Shown: positions 45,060 through 59,055 of the stretch, one piece after another
Position numbering within the stretch: position 1 is the first letter of the stretch
Layout: every line of letters starts with the position of its first letter
Source of the DNA: Liolophura sinensis
Lineage: Eukaryota; Mollusca; Polyplacophora; Chitonida; Chitonidae
DNA: 64,000 nucleotides
Direction: 5' to 3'
Assembly: GCF_032854445.1 (NCBI RefSeq)
Contig: NC_088295.1
Location: 79,510,028-79,574,027 of the forward strand
Notes under the pieces: generated by a model
Database searches by the model: none
What the model saw: only the letters and a program-made list of their open reading frames with translations
Told to the model about the DNA's origin: nothing
Program-made: the position numbers and the translations under genes

Positions 45060-48000
45060 CGCAAAAATTGGTAATACTGTATGATTGGGTCAAGCATCAA
45101 AGTGTCCTCGGACTGAGGCTTAAATTACGAGGCAGCACCATAAATATCAGCGTATACGCTCAAAGCATTGCCTTATTGGAAAATCCCGACCGATATAAAA
45201 ATACTATCAATGGCCTTTAACTCGCAAAGAGATCGTTTCAGTGCGCATACAGTACAATCTTGTACTTGTTACAACCTTCCTTAACCTTTCAGTGCTATTT
45301 GCACCCCTCCTTAACTTATATTTTGGAGACAAAACTACATTGGTCAGTTTCAGGGCGTCACAAAAAGTTTAATTTTATCAGTCTACACATTATAATGTCC
45401 TCAAAATATGCTTAAATAAAACATCTTCAAGTAAAATGACAGTAGTAGAGAGCCGGCAAATACGTGAACATGTATATGGTATTGTCGAAATTGAATAAAG
45501 AACACATTTTCATATAAAAGTGCACCGAATGCTTTTTCGACAAACAATATAGCTATTAAGATTCATCATAGAAATTGTAAAGTAACACACCTCATTGAAA
45601 GCGAACAAACGGATATAACAAATCATCAGCAGTCAACAGCTACATGTGGAAAATAACGAAAAAGGCAATTTTGCCGCCTGTTGACTAGTTCTGCTGTTAT
45701 CAGCCAACATTGTGTTGCAGGGAAATAAATCTTTCAAAGTGGCTTTGCCACCAGCTTTAAAGCCATCTTAACAATTAAATTTAACAAAATCGTTCCCATT
45801 CCCAAGTCGGATATTTTTGCGCCGGCCTTAAAACGCAGTTCAAATGTTACTAAATTATACCACAAAACTTCTCAAACACTGAGGTTTTATATTTGTAACT
45901 GAGCGAAAATTTGGTCGGGAAAATCTGGCGAGAGGCGATGGCTTCCCAGAAACCGAGTTGACTCCTCTCATACATAAATCTAGAAGTACCGTCTTATCAA
46001 CGAAATCTTTCACAATACGATCTTGAACTTTGTATTAAGCGGGTCAAAAGTCCAGAAATATCGCCCAGTATAAGAGATGAACACTTCGTTTGACATGGAG
46101 CGGAATTTTTTTTCAACTGTATATTTTATCTTAACAAACAAATGTCCCTCAGTATGCCAAATGCCTATTCGAAGAAACTGGATAGCAGGATAAGCGGATT
46201 TGCTGGCGATTTGCTGGCGATTTGTGGCCCATGGACGACTGTGTCCACGGTTTAGTGTTACCTCCTAGCCGAACAGCCCACTGCAGATGCCTGAGTCATT
46301 ACTCTAACACCATTCGTCAATATTTTATATGTCATCAGAAGACCAGTCCTAAATCCCTAATTTTCAGACAAAAGTGGCCACATGTGTTTTATTTGGTGGA
46401 TTTAGCTATCTTGCCGCTGGTGCTGTGCGTGATGTAAAGTCTCTAAGTCAGATGTAGTGTGCTACAAGTGCTGTCTGGAAGATAAACTACATGTAAGCGA
46501 AGTGCATGTTTTAACGGTCCATCCTGTGAAACCCTATATCTTCTGATAGCAGTTTACAGCCGACGAGTTCGTTACTCTTTACTCAGTTGTCTTTTGGGAT
46601 CATTTTCTTTTCCCAATGTAGACACATGAATTGCATACTAATATACGTTCCTCATCAATCAAGAGAGCATTATGCTCAAGGATGTTAGGCACGTAAAGAT
46701 GTACAAAAATCCCAATAGGGATGATAGCAAAATAACCGTTAGTTTCACGAGATCTTGGTGACTGATTGGCTGTATACCTTGTAGAGTTCACACGTTTTGC
46801 CGTGTTTATAACAGTTGTAGTCGCCGTCTTGCCGGAGGATATTAGGCAACGATGAGCTGTATAACAGGTTAATGTACATGTATTCAGACGGCCAGACATA
46901 AATCGATGTGGTCATTATAATGGTCTGAGCGGGCAAGACCAGTGGCCAAAGTTGGTCAGGCTGCACATAATGTTATAACGTACAGGTCAGCGTTAATCTG
47001 GCCTGTCACAATATTATCTTCCCAATCAAATAGCTATATAACGTTCACATAACTCTGCTGACCACGTCAATCAAACTTCAAGTCTTCTGTGGCAAAAGCC
47101 TCTGTTGTGATGAATTTTTCCGCTTATCTTAACTTCGCCGAAAATGATTTGACTTATGTGTGTTATATTCTCCCCTTTATTATCTAATTGTTTCATCATT
47201 TCTATGAAGGAGAAATGTCTGCAAATGACAACGAGGAGTAAAAGTGAGGAGGTATCCTTTATGTTCCATGGTCTACTGGAGAACTAAACAAAATTAAATG
47301 AACTGTTCAATGAAAACATGACAGTCATGCATCAATTTCAGATTTCTGAAGCAGATATCCCATGCACACATTTATGACTACAACATCGTTTAGCGCAAGT
47401 CTTGGTCGTGGTTGGAACTTTCCATTAAATGCGCATGGCATCCTAAATGTGATTTAGATGTTTCACAACCATGCTATGCTGTGGTCCCTGTATAATGAAA
47501 ATGTTGGGTAAATGTGTTTACTTTCCAACACTTAATATTCTGTTTCTGTACTGGATCCGAAAAGGCTATATATGTTTAGAAAAACAATCTGCGGTTTGTC
47601 TGGTTAATTAGCTAATATTCACCAGTCCGGGAACCGTTTAAGGCATTGTGTCTGCCTCACTGTTCAGTGGGCGGTTGTAATCTTGGAATGATTCCTTTTC
47701 AGTTACAAGCGGCGTTCCCCGAGCCTGAAAAACCACAGATAGCATTTGGGGTGGAAAGATTATACTGGGGCTGAAAGCTTTTCTGTATTTAATGAAGCCA
47801 GGAATCCTGTATTTGAGTTGATTTTACTACAGCGTCAGCGTAATGGGATGTAGTCACGGTGACAGAGCGCACACTATTTACAGCCAGTCAGCACACAGCG
47901 CTCTACCCGACAACCGTATCACGAATTTAACCCATTTTTATTCGCAAATTTTTTAACGGTCTTTTTGATTGTGTGCGTGTTGCCATTGATAAAGACGAGG

Positions 48001-48850
48001 TTGGATTTTGATTGCCACAGCTGAGATGATTGGTTCTTACTCGTCTTATATCCGAAGCAAAAGCCGAAGAATTTTACCGTGACATGATAAATCTGTTGGC
48101 CGTTCCATTGTGGAAAGCAGGGCTATCCACTTCTCTGGTAAGAGGATAATCCTCCCCCTACAGATATGCAAAACCTAATTCTGACATCAAACTTGAGAAT
48201 ATCCAAATGGACTGCTGATATCCCCGGGCTAATGTTTGAATCCCTGAACAGGTGCCGACGCTTAAGGGATAGAAAAAACATGATTAGCTGTGCCCTCTGG
48301 GAAAATAGAGAGTAACGTTTTTGGGTCGATTTGAATATTTAATTGACTGCATTACAGAAAAACTGATGGTTTGTAAAAGTACGATAGCTACACATTCTAA
48401 GTTCAGTATGAAATTATACACTCGATCACGTCATTCCAACACCAGATGTGAGCAGTAACATTTTTCCGTAATGAATCTCAAATTTCCAAAATTAGAAGAT
48501 TCAATTTGAATAAATTATTTCAACTAATAACAAATTAAGTTAATGATTTTGATTTAATGCTTTTCATGGGTCATTTTTATTACAGCATGGCAAATTAAGC
48601 GCAAAATTCGGTGTATTTCTGTGTCCGAGAAGGCACACTGTACAGGAGCTTTTACGTTTCCGCTATGATATATGGGGACGTTGCGTCTGTATTTAAGCGA
48701 TCATGATAGTGACCAACAAACAGTTTAAGCTATTTTAAGCTGATCCTTTTCTCATTCGATCACGATGACGTCACAATGAAGACAGTACCCAAGCGGCACC
48801 ACAAGGATCATAAAAATATACATCGCCTTCCCATTAAAATTATTCCAGCG
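45060..48850. other. Intergenic, no gene seen
   Basis: No coding, repeat or RNA features were recognised in this stretch. Confidence 0.5.
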
Positions 48851-48854
48851 TTAC

Positions 48855-49140
48855 AGTGATGTGCATGTTCGGCAATCATTACAGCCTAAGAGCGAGGTGT
48901 TTTATAATCATTAAGGCTTTACAGTGAGTTGCCTCACAATCATTAAGGCTTTACAGTGAGTTGCTTCACAATCATTAAGCTTTACGGAGCGTTGCTTCAC
49001 AATAATTACAGCCTTAAAGTGAGGTGCATTGCAATCATTAAATCGCTAACATTAGGTGCTTCGCAATCATTAGCCTTAGACAACCATTTTTTCACAACCA
49101 TTGATGCATTTATACAGTGAAGTGCATCGTACTTATTAAA
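48855..49140 (+). repeat. ~32-bp degenerate minisatellite (first part)
   Basis: Repeats of CACAATCATTAAGGCTTTAC followed by AGTGAGTTGCTT, with increasing divergence. A last copy of the same repeat is seen at about 49625-49690, beyond two inserted SINEs. Confidence 0.8.
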
Positions 49141-49142
49141 GC

Positions 49143-49230
49143 TTCACCATAATGCTGTCCGCCGTCGTATAAGGGAAATATTCTTGAGTACGGCGTAAAA
49201 CACCAATCCAATAAATAAATAAATATTAAA
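49143..49230 (+). mobile_element. SINE family A, 3' fragment
   Basis: CACCATAATGCTGTCCGCCG, then TATTCTTGAGTACGGCGTAA and an AATAAATAAATA tail, inserted in the ~32-bp minisatellite. Confidence 0.85.
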
Positions 49231-49272
49231 GCCTCAGAATAAGTTGTTTTACTACAATTTAACATTAGATCG

Positions 49273-49618
49273 AGACTAGCCGAATAGCTCAGTTGGTAGA
49301 GCGTCCGCCTCGGGACCGGTAGACCCACGGTGGGTCACACCTAAGACCTTAAAGAGGAAGTTGTACCTTCCTCGCTTGGTGTTCAGCAATAAGGGGATAG
49401 TGCAACGACTGGTTCACCCGTATCAGTGTAATGGCTCGGGTGCGGAGGCTTTCATGCCTTCGGTAAGTCGTCTCAGTGAAGCAGCACTAGATAAAAGAGT
49501 GGTGAAAATCCGTCCTGCAATAAGGAGGCACATTACATGCACTCTACGGACTCCTTCGTCGTAATATGACTGAAAATTTGTTAAGTACGACGATAAACGC
49601 CAAGTACTCACTCACTCA
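49273..49618 (+). mobile_element. SINE family B, full-length
   Basis: The tRNA head AATAGCTCAGTTGGTAGAGC carries a clear A box. The body includes CCTCGCTTGGTGTTCAGCA, GGTGCGGAGGC-like and CTCAGTGAAGCAGCACTAGA. It ends AAGTACTCACTCACTCA, a simple-repeat tail. The acceptor stem and anticodon arm are not intact enough for a working tRNA. Confidence 0.88.
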
Positions 49619-49624
49619 GATCAA

Positions 49625-49695
49625 CATTCTTTAAGATCATTAAAGCCTTAGAGTGGAGTGCTTCACTATCATAAAGCCTCACAGCTTCCGTGACC
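49625..49695 (+). repeat. ~32-bp minisatellite, remnant after SINE insertions
   Basis: AAGATCATTAAAGCCTTAGAG, then TGGAGTGCTTCACTATCATAAAGCC-type units, match the array at 48855-49140. Confidence 0.65.
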
Positions 49696-49696
49696 T

Positions 49697-50260
49697 GTAT
49701 CCGGGCGGTATGTCGTGTTATCGGTTAATCAGTTAGTGTCGTCATTGTCGTGTTGTCTGACAATCGTTTATGCGTACATCTGTATCCGGGCGGTATGTTG
49801 TGTTGTCAGTCAGTCAGTTAATGTCGCCATTGTCGCCTTGACGGACAAACGTTTAGGCAGTAATGATTACATCTGTATCCGAGCATTATGTCGTGTTGTC
49901 AGTCAGCCTGTTAGTGTCGTCATGGCCGTGTTGTCGGACAAACCTTTGTGCAGTAATCATTATGCAGTGTTCGGGCATTACATGTGTGTCGCGTTGTCAG
50001 TCAGCCAGTTAGTGTCGTCATTGTCGTTGTCGGACAAACGTTTATGCGTACATCTGCATCTGGGCGGTATGTTGTGTTGTCGGTCAGTCAGTTAGTGTCG
50101 TCCTTGTCGTGTTGTCGGACAAACGTTTATGCGTACATCTGTATCCGGGAGGGAAGGCGTGTTGTCGATCAGACAGTTAATTTCGCCATTGTCGTGTTGT
50201 CGGACAAGTGTTTAGCCAGTAATGAATACATCTGTATCCGAGTGTTATGTCGTGTGCTCG
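49697..50260 (+). repeat. 84-93-bp minisatellite, about seven units
   Basis: TGTATCCGGGCGGTATGT recurs near 49697, 49781, 49874, 50056, 50140 and 50231, followed by GTTGTCGGACAAACGTTTA. The open frames through it (VSQLVSSLS-type peptides) come from the repeat. Confidence 0.88.
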
Positions 50261-50511
50261 GGCAAATTTCAAGCAGCATGCTTTACACCCATTTTCAGAT
50301 TGTATGTTGTGGTACATATAGTGTACTTTAGACGGTAGGCTGTACACATGTTTTCGAGTTTTTGCCGTGCTTGGGGCTTTATGCACTCAATATGCCTGGC
50401 ACCGTATGCCCTAAACAAGTGGACCAGCTTACAGGCCAGCATCCACGAATATAATATGTTATCTGTGAAATATTTGTGAAGGTTGAAAAGAAAGATCTAT
50501 GTATTTACTAT

Positions 50512-50572
50512 TTGGCCAGTGTTTTACACTGTGCTCAAGAATATTTTGCTTATACGACTGTGGCCCGGTGAA
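50512..50572 (-). mobile_element. SINE family A, 3' fragment
   Basis: GTTTTACACTGTGCTCAAGA, then ATATTTTGCTTATACGAC, is the minus strand of the family tail. Confidence 0.7.
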
Positions 50573-53500
50573 AAAGAAGAAGTGTACCAGAAAACAAATA
50601 GAACACATGTTCAGTTCCCCATTCTGTTTATCATTGAGGATTATATGTAGACAATACAACGATGTATGTTTTGTGTATTTCAGGTATGTCACGTGATCAA
50701 TGATCACACATCATGTGACAACACCAAGGCACTATGGGTATTCTGATGGACCTCTTCGCCGATGAGACTATAACCCAGGAACATTGCACCAAACTTCTCT
50801 GTCTTACTGTCACTTAGATTTTCTGAACGACCGGAGGATGGAGACTGATACAGCTGAGAATATCACATGGTTTTATCGGATTTTATTGTCAGGGGAACAC
50901 ATCTTTTATATCCAGTAAATCCTTGCAGCATCCCTACGAAAATCGAGCTCCTCTTTGAAATAAAAGGCTTATCTATTCTCTGTGCTTACATTTCTTTTGC
51001 AATGTTTTGCTTAGCACGTATATCACCTAGAAACACGTATATTTCCACCTTAAAGAAGAGTGCAACTTATACACATTACAAAAACATAGAATATTTCGCG
51101 ATTTTTACACATTGCTCAAGATATTGATAACTGATCTGTCCAATATTTAACATCTATAGATATATAGGTTATGAAAGCCTATCTGCGATTTATCACACAC
51201 AAATATCTGTCGTCTTATTTATGTGTTATTCAAATTTCCTGAAGTAACACAAATGATGTTTGATCTTCATACATTGACAGGGTAACTCTGGCAACGAATT
51301 TTCATTCGAGTACGATATCTATACAGTGCAAAGGTTTTGCTCCACGTTCAGGTCCCATGCTTTGATGATTCTATGTTCTGTTAACGGCAAAGTGGTTGCT
51401 AGATTGTCAAGAGTTATAAATGTCAAAAGTTAACACGGATAATGAGGTTTGATTGTAGATTAATCCTGTTACACACTTTAGCATAGATGCCTGCTAAGAG
51501 TTTTTTGGCGCACGCAATAGTACAGATAAGGCTGCTGATTGAGTGTTGACCACATATATGTGCTTACCCCAGAAATAGTTCTGTACATCAAGTAAACTGC
51601 TAGTAATGTATCTCCCATAATCTACAGAGCTGAGTGCATTTCCGAGAAAGCAGTTGAGGAGATAATTTTTGGAGCTTGGAGCCTGGCCCTAGAGCCCGAC
51701 GCATCCCGCAGATCGATACGCCTTGATAGGCACCTCAATATTATTTTACATCAAACAGGATGAACATTATCTGGGATATTTAGTCCGCTTTTAACCTCTT
51801 GACGGTGTACTGACTGGTAATGCCTGTTTGTGTTTAGCGGCTACTCTATCAAGAAATCGCCTTCATACACTTTGGCATCCTTTCTTCTATACTCTCGGGC
51901 AAATAGCACCTTATCTTCAGACTCACAACCTCTGTCAGTTTCTGGAAATACAAACCGGCGTCTTAGATATATAAAGTGCAAACAGCACCTTTAATAAAAA
52001 AAAAAGGCGACTAGACATTAATACAAGAAAGAGTACACACAGGCTCTGTTTTCCAGTTCTGCCAAAACTTTGGTGAAGGGTGGGAGAAACCAGTTCGTTT
52101 TTTTTTCTTCATAAATTTGCAGTGAAATGTTTGTACAGATCATTCAACCAACTGTTTTATTTATAGTAAAACATCAAAAAAAAAACATGTAAGATTGTAC
52201 AGTGTTTTTTGAAAAAGCTATAGGTGTTGCCTAACAAACGCTCATTCAATTAAGAGATATTCGTGACAGGGGAAATCTCAGCGTGATCATTTCTCTTTTA
52301 AAACTTTCAACTCTTAATCCTTCCGAATCTGGACATTTTTTTCGCCCACGAGCGCTCGAGCTAGAATAACTGCTCGGTGCCCACGGTCAGGTTCAACTAT
52401 TAATATCGAAATACACCAAGAAGACAGGAACCAGGCTATGGAGATCCCTGAACCTTTGAAGTTGTGAAAGGCCAGATGGATTCACAAACCTCTCATCACA
52501 AATATGTTCTTGTCCAGAAAAAAATGTAATGGAAAACAACTGCATTGAATGGGAAACACAGTATATTTACTGTTCCAAGGCTGGATGCTATGGTCTTGCT
52601 TTATTATCAAGAGCACTGCTTTTCTTTCACCTTTATGAACTATTTATAGAAGATACATGTACTAGCAAATATTCTCCTGTAAATCCACCAACTGGAACTT
52701 TTCTCCACAATATTCAAAAAAGAAAATCAAAGTTTTTTTTTAACTATTGCTACAGGAAATGAGATCATAAACGTTTGCCTCTAAGGTAAACTCCACGTGG
52801 AGGGCTATAAGTAAAATCCTGGGGTAACAGCCCAGTACTGGTATCAGTACCAAAAAGATAGACAAAAATTCTCACTTGTAGTATAACTTTATGAAAGCAA
52901 CAGTACCATGTACGGAACACGCGGTTTATGGTCACCATCTTTATGTCAGTGTGGTGATAGTATTCAATCTGGACTTTCCGAAATTGGTAAATTCTTTTGC
53001 ACAGTTGTGGGACATCAATTAGGAATTGCGCATGTGTAACGTACACTGTTTTCATCATTAGAAGGACCGTTTTTGTTTGGTTTGTCTTTGCAGATCACTA
53101 GACATGGCTGTTTTAAAGTGCACTGCTTAATAGGAGCACTAAGTCATGAATCTTTTATGTTTAAGATTTACACAGAGCAATGAACGATGATGTCAAAAAA
53201 CCAAAATTGTCAGCAGCAAGAGTGTTGTTGGCCTGCTGGTATATTTACATGTACCTTTAGCCCCGCATTTAAGGCAATGCTTAAAATGTCATTTGGTATG
53301 TATGTTTGGGGTTTTACGTCGTACTTTACAATTTTCAGTCAAATGACGACGAAAATATTATTTGTATTAAATTTTAAACCACCAATGAACAACTGGGCTG
53401 TTAAGGGTGAAATTTAGAGCATCGTCAGGATCCGCTGAATCGCTAAGATCGTACATACAAATTTAGCCTCGAATATCTGCCATGTGCAATAATTACCCAG

Positions 53501-56500
53501 AAACAAATAAAATCAACAAATATCTTAATACCTAATATTGTCCCATGGAATATATCAGATATCTTTCCTCAGAGTTCTCCATTGTTTTGTTTTTTTTGAT
53601 TCATTTTAATTATTTATTTTTCGTAAATGCGAGTAAATTGGAAAGAAGGCATTTTTTAAAATAAATCTCAGAATTATTCTTCCCTATATATAGTGGTATA
53701 CATCTGAGGCAAACATTGGTTACCATTCAAATATCAGTCATATCTGGAGGGGATGGACTGTTCAGAGGTATTCAATTTAGCTTAACCAGATAACAACCGA
53801 TAGGCGTCAAATGTGCGTTGCATCACAGGGATTTATATCGCTGACAGTGTTTGACTTCTATAGCAAGGACTTTGTCTCTCTTGTTCACCGGATCCAATAA
53901 GATGAACGGATCGTATACCGTGGCGAGGTTTTTCCCATCACACGATTAAAGCGGTGGCCTAAGTCAGGCAGCGTGAGTGAAAAAAATAAAATAAAAGCAG
54001 TGACGTCCGTAAGGGAATAGTGACATTTGCAAGAAGACGACCTTCGTCTTATCTACACGTGAGGCTTTTTGCAATATGACTCCAGCAAGCCGTTGGGGGC
54101 TAAAGCCGCTTAAAAATATGTTCGATCGAAGAGGCGTTGGATTTGTGTTTAACTCCTTGCTGTTCAAAATGAACATTGTCAAGGTTCCATGTGCAATCCT
54201 GTTCTGGGCATTTTGAGAAATTCTAGACTCGTAACGTCTAATCTTAACATCTTTTCACCTTATTCAATTTAAGCCGGGTGCTGGGGGCGTGTAAGTTGCT
54301 ACATCGCAAGCATTTTTGTGAACACTTAAAATAAAACCCTATCTAAGTTAAACTGACGAGAGGTTATATTTCACAGGTAACATGTGACCATTTGTCAAAT
54401 TATCACACTGTCGTCGCTGCTCTTGGTTTACTCTCCATGCTATAGTTTTTTGTATTAAATAGATTACATATAATGAACAAAACCTCGTGCATAACTAAGT
54501 ATATGAATTAGTCTGGTGAAGAAATGCATATAATGTGTTAAAGATAGGACTTGACGGGTCACATGTATATACTAACACCACATATTACCAGATACGGCAA
54601 GATATCATTCCGATGAAGTGTAGATGACTGTCAATGTGTCTATGTACCTAAGAAAAGGTGATGATTCAGGTATAGATCTTGGCACAGCAGTATTGTGTAA
54701 TAGACAAGCAGCTCTCGTTGGGCGTAATCCATATGGAACACACACCCATGTAATAGGCACGGACGTATTTGTTCAGTAGTTACAAAAAACTTTTATTGGT
54801 GCAATTGTCAAAGAAGCCGTTATTGGCTATTCTCGTTATATTGGTTCCGCTCTATATCACCCGGTATTCATATCAGAACTTCTTCATTTTATTTATTATA
54901 ATGAACACGAACAGATTTACATTACCTTTATATGTACGCTTAATCTAGTTAATTTATGTCTAATCATTACAGCTCTCAGTTGCAATAAATGTGGTATACG
55001 CCTCGTATTCATAAAACATGTCTAAATAGTTTTGGGCGCTCAGAGGTCACGAATGTACAACATACTCATAACAATATCGTGACCTGAGTGAATCACAGTA
55101 CAACGTATTACTGCCCCGCGGGTGGCCGGGGATGTGTCAAGAAGTGGCGATGCCATCAGCACGGAATGTACGCATTTCTGTGTCTGTATTCTATGTCACT
55201 TTTGAGAGAAGTTTCAAACTTGGGTCAATAAAATAGCGGTGCCGTTATGGTATTAAAAATGATAGTTGCCGTATAGGCCACGGAGATATGCTCTACAAGC
55301 TTCGCGCGCACCAGGAAACCCCAAGCACTCCCGGCTTTATTATTCTGAATATTTTATAATCATCCCACGTGTGTTACAAGCTTGGTAATTATCTCAAACT
55401 GCGAATGTCATCCACAAACAATGCAAGACCTGTTCAAGTATAAATCCTGTGCAACCCTCTGACCACAGTGGATAGCCTAAAGGCAAATACGATGATGAGA
55501 CTATAGGTGGTTTCAGAGCCTAATTCTGAAATGGTACGGGGTCAAACAACAGTGAGTAACATAATTGTATAAGACTGAAGTTTATCTTCCGGTTGAACAG
55601 TATCAGTCCGTGTTTCTTTTCTTCGCTTATCGCTCACGATGGTGTCTTCTTGATTGTAGCCGATCGATCCCACTGTCGACATTTTTTTCTCGTGCATGCT
55701 GTCTAACTGAAGAGCATGCAGAAACCCCATTATGCAGCTCACTATGCCAAAATGTAGGAGGACTGGTGATTTCAGTGTCTTATGTAGGACTCAGATTGAA
55801 CCTAGAAAGCATCTCATTGATATGCATACATATGAGCAGGTTTATGTAAAGACAACTCAAAAATGAAGAAAAATATCTTTGAGTACATTTACCCATATCT
55901 TTTAACGTTTAAATTGGAATTGAAGGCATTAACATGTTTGAATTCTATTTTGGGATTTATTGAACATATATTGCTTGTGGAAGGGTATTTTAACGTCACA
56001 TAATTTTTTTTGTCTGTATATTTATATTAAGTTGAAATTTTCATCGGTGGGTAATAACAGTTATTCTAACGTTTAAAACTGTGTATATATAGAGTGGACA
56101 GATTTCCCGTAACGTCAGAGGACCTAAATATGGGCTATATGGTTCATAAAACCTAGCACGAATTTAAACATTTGAATTTCTCGCTTCATTTTGCCTCCTT
56201 TCAATTTAACGGCATACACTGGAGCTTAAGACCCAATTCATGTAAACCCAGGCGTTGGGTCAGGTCGTAAGCACCCATGTATGCGAAATATAACGATATA
56301 TTTCATAAAATGGGCAGTGACTCAAGGTCTATGGTTGTCGTTACGTATGTGCCGTTCAATTCACATGGCCATCGGCTACTGGTATCATCACCTCAGACAG
56401 CTCCCCGGCGTGCCAAGCTTTGCAGCTACATCACATAATCTGGTGGAAGGGTCCAAACTACTGGCGGAAGGAATTTATGCTTTTGTCATTGGTCAAGAAA

Positions 56501-57575
56501 CGTACAAGTGGGAAACAGACGCAACTCAACACACAGAAGGTCCAAAGAGATTGCAACATTCGGCAAGGGCATAGATTCTTGCCCGCTATTGTAGGTATAC
56601 AATACAGACCTACAGAGCGTAATGCGACAATCGCCGCATTGCACACCCAGTCTCACAATACTCCTTTGAACAGTCATACGCTATTTAAATATTAAAAATG
56701 AAAGGAAAAAATTAAGCAAAAAAGTTTTTCTTATTAATGTTATTATCATTATTATTTTATTCTTTTTGACAGACCATAGTCTCCCTTACGCGAGACCAGC
56801 TTCATGCGTAAAATGTAACAGACAGACTTTATGGTATTATCATAAAATCTGTCGTTTTTAAAAGACTGTAAAACAAGATTTAACCACATCTTGTGACGCT
56901 AATGCGGACTGTCAGTTTCATTTTTGCCACACCCCGCACGGTGTAGAGCAATGCCCTTTTGATTCTCAGGGGATTGAAAGATAAATTGGATTTGCCAATA
57001 TTTATGTTGTTGGACGTCACACAAACGTTTATCAACAATTTCTCTTGGTTATATGAAACGTCACACAGATTAATGGGATTAACTCAAAATGACGTAAGTG
57101 ACAAGGTTAAAGAACTGCATGTAACCACAATAAATCTCACCAAGGGCAGCATATGGGAAGTTACCCAAGCTCATACTGTACCCAAACTTCGATGAGCAAC
57201 GAATTGCTTGAGAATGTACATGTGAAGGTCTCTGTACATGACGCTGAATTTAAATCAGTTTTACTCTCCTTATATGTACAATCTTCATCTTGCAAATATT
57301 CAATATAGGACGTGTTGCAGGACTTACATATTAATTATTAATTAATTCTCACACAATTAAAACCAGTATACAAAGACATGGGAGAACTCTTTTTAAGTGG
57401 AAATGTATTATATTTACATTTAGAATGATCAATTCATTTAAGACATACCACAGAATCCACGGAAAAGCACAAAATGTGAGAAAAACAGTGTTTACGAATG
57501 GTCCTGGTAACGTGCTGTTCGTAGGCTTTTAGTATACCACATTAACGACAGGTATTTCATTTATATTAACACGTA
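50573..57575. other. Intergenic, no gene seen
   Basis: Open frames up to 97 codons (such as 56281-56574) have no recognisable domain or splice context. A CTCCACGTGGAG palindrome lies at 52791. Confidence 0.5.
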
Positions 57576-57617
57576 CTGTCAAAGCAATAATCTGTTAATT
57601 TTAACAGATATTTATTA

Positions 57618-57775
57618 ATTGATTATTTGATTGGTGTTTTACGCCGTACTCAAGAATATTTCACTTGTACGACGGCGGACAGCATTATGGTGGGTGGAAA
57701 CCGGGCAGAGCCCGGGAGAAACCCACGACCATCCGCAAGTTGCTGACCGATAACCAACTGAGCCACGGAGGCCCC
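57618..57775 (-). mobile_element. SINE family A with internal deletion
   Basis: Tail (GTGTTTTACGCCGTACTCAA), CGGGCAGAGCCCGGG and CATCCGCAAGTTGCTGAC are followed at once by the head (AACTGAGCCACGGAGGCCCC). About 90 bases of the middle are missing. Confidence 0.88.
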
Positions 57776-58546
57776 CTATTTTGTTGGGCGACATTACCGT
57801 GATCACCAGCGTTATCCCTCATGAATGTAGTTTATATCGTTTCAAAAACTGTGAAACGTAGGCCTATATTTCATACTGACGTTACCGTACACAAAATATT
57901 ATTTTCAAACAATTAAATATAGTCGGCCTACCCTGTCGATTGGCCTATATAGGCCTATATATGTGCGTGGAATATTTCTCCTCGCCTCACATGATACCAC
58001 AAAATGTCTTACACTGTACATTTGTCATTGTACATGAATAGGCCTACACTAGCCCAGTCCTAGAGGGTATATACTTAGTATGTATGACATGGCACATGAG
58101 TAGACCTACATGTAGGGTGCCACGCCTAATTGTAGGCCTACTCCCGGCAAGGCCTATCCAAAATTAAGTGGATCACCGCATAGTCCATAGAATATAAATT
58201 GTAATTGAATTTTAGTATTTCATGGCCAGTCGAGCTTTGAAAGTGCAAAATTTGAAGTCTGCACCTAAATGAATTTAGGCTATACGCCTGCTTTTACATG
58301 CATAACGGTAGGCTGATCTAAAACTTCCTTAATATGAAAACTAATCTCCCGACTAGGCCAACACGTACAGAAGTGAGTTTAGCAAAAATGCGCCAGGCTC
58401 AACTTGAAAATATGGCCTGCATGTAGGGTGCCTTGGATGGAGGAGGGGGGGGGCTGTAAGAGAAAAATATGACCCATGTAAGCCGTGCACATAAAGACCA
58501 TCCAACTCTCTAATTTTGAAGATACCGTCTTGCCTGATAAATTTTT

Positions 58547-58710
58547 GGGAAACCCACGACCACCCGCAGGTTGCTGGCAGACGTTCCCACGTACGGCCGG
58601 AGAGGAAGCCAGCATGAGCTGGACTTGAACTCACAGCGAAAGCATTGGTGAGAGACTGCTGGGTCATCACACTGCGCTAGCGCGCTAACCAACTGAGCCA
58701 CGGAGGCCCC
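58547..58710 (-). mobile_element. SINE family A, head two-thirds
   Basis: From GGGAAACCCACGACCACCCG through CGGCCGGAGAGGAAGCCAGC and GAACTCACAGCGAAAGC to AACTGAGCCACGGAGGCCCC. It directly abuts an inverted-repeat element starting at 58711. Confidence 0.9.
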
Positions 58711-58893
58711 AAATTTTAACAGAAAGTCTGTTATAATACAATATTCTGTTATATTCAACATAATATCCTGTTAGTCTAACACAACCTTTATGTTGAGTTA
58801 ATAGAATATGAGGGTTATATTTAACAGAATAATCTGCTGGAATAACAGAATACATTCTAGCATCACTCAGATAACAGACTTTCTGTTAAGTTT
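58711..58893. mobile_element. Small inverted-repeat (MITE-like) element
   Basis: Starts AAATTTTAACAGAAAGTCTG and ends with the inverse, CAGACTTTCTGTTAAGTTT. The roughly 183-bp body is AT-rich with repeated CTGTTA motifs. A similar AATAATCTGTTAATTTTAAC lies at about 57590, just before another SINE, so the two may be pieces of one interrupted element. Confidence 0.7.
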
Positions 58894-59055
58894 AACGGAT
58901 TATTTTTTTAGTGTACATGTATTTGACTGGAGATAAACTAATGTACTCAAATATGTTTCAGTTCTATAACAACGGTCAGGTTTGTGGTTAGTGAGGAGAC
59001 AGTACTGTCACTAGGATCACTGAACTCATAAATATACAGATCGAATAGGGGTTTT

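Noticed and set aside
49273-49345. A tRNA gene
   Set aside because: A clear A box is present, but the B box and stems are degenerate and the sequence continues into a SINE body.
56281-56574. 97-codon frame as a possible gene
   Set aside because: No family features, splice context or supporting neighbouring exon.
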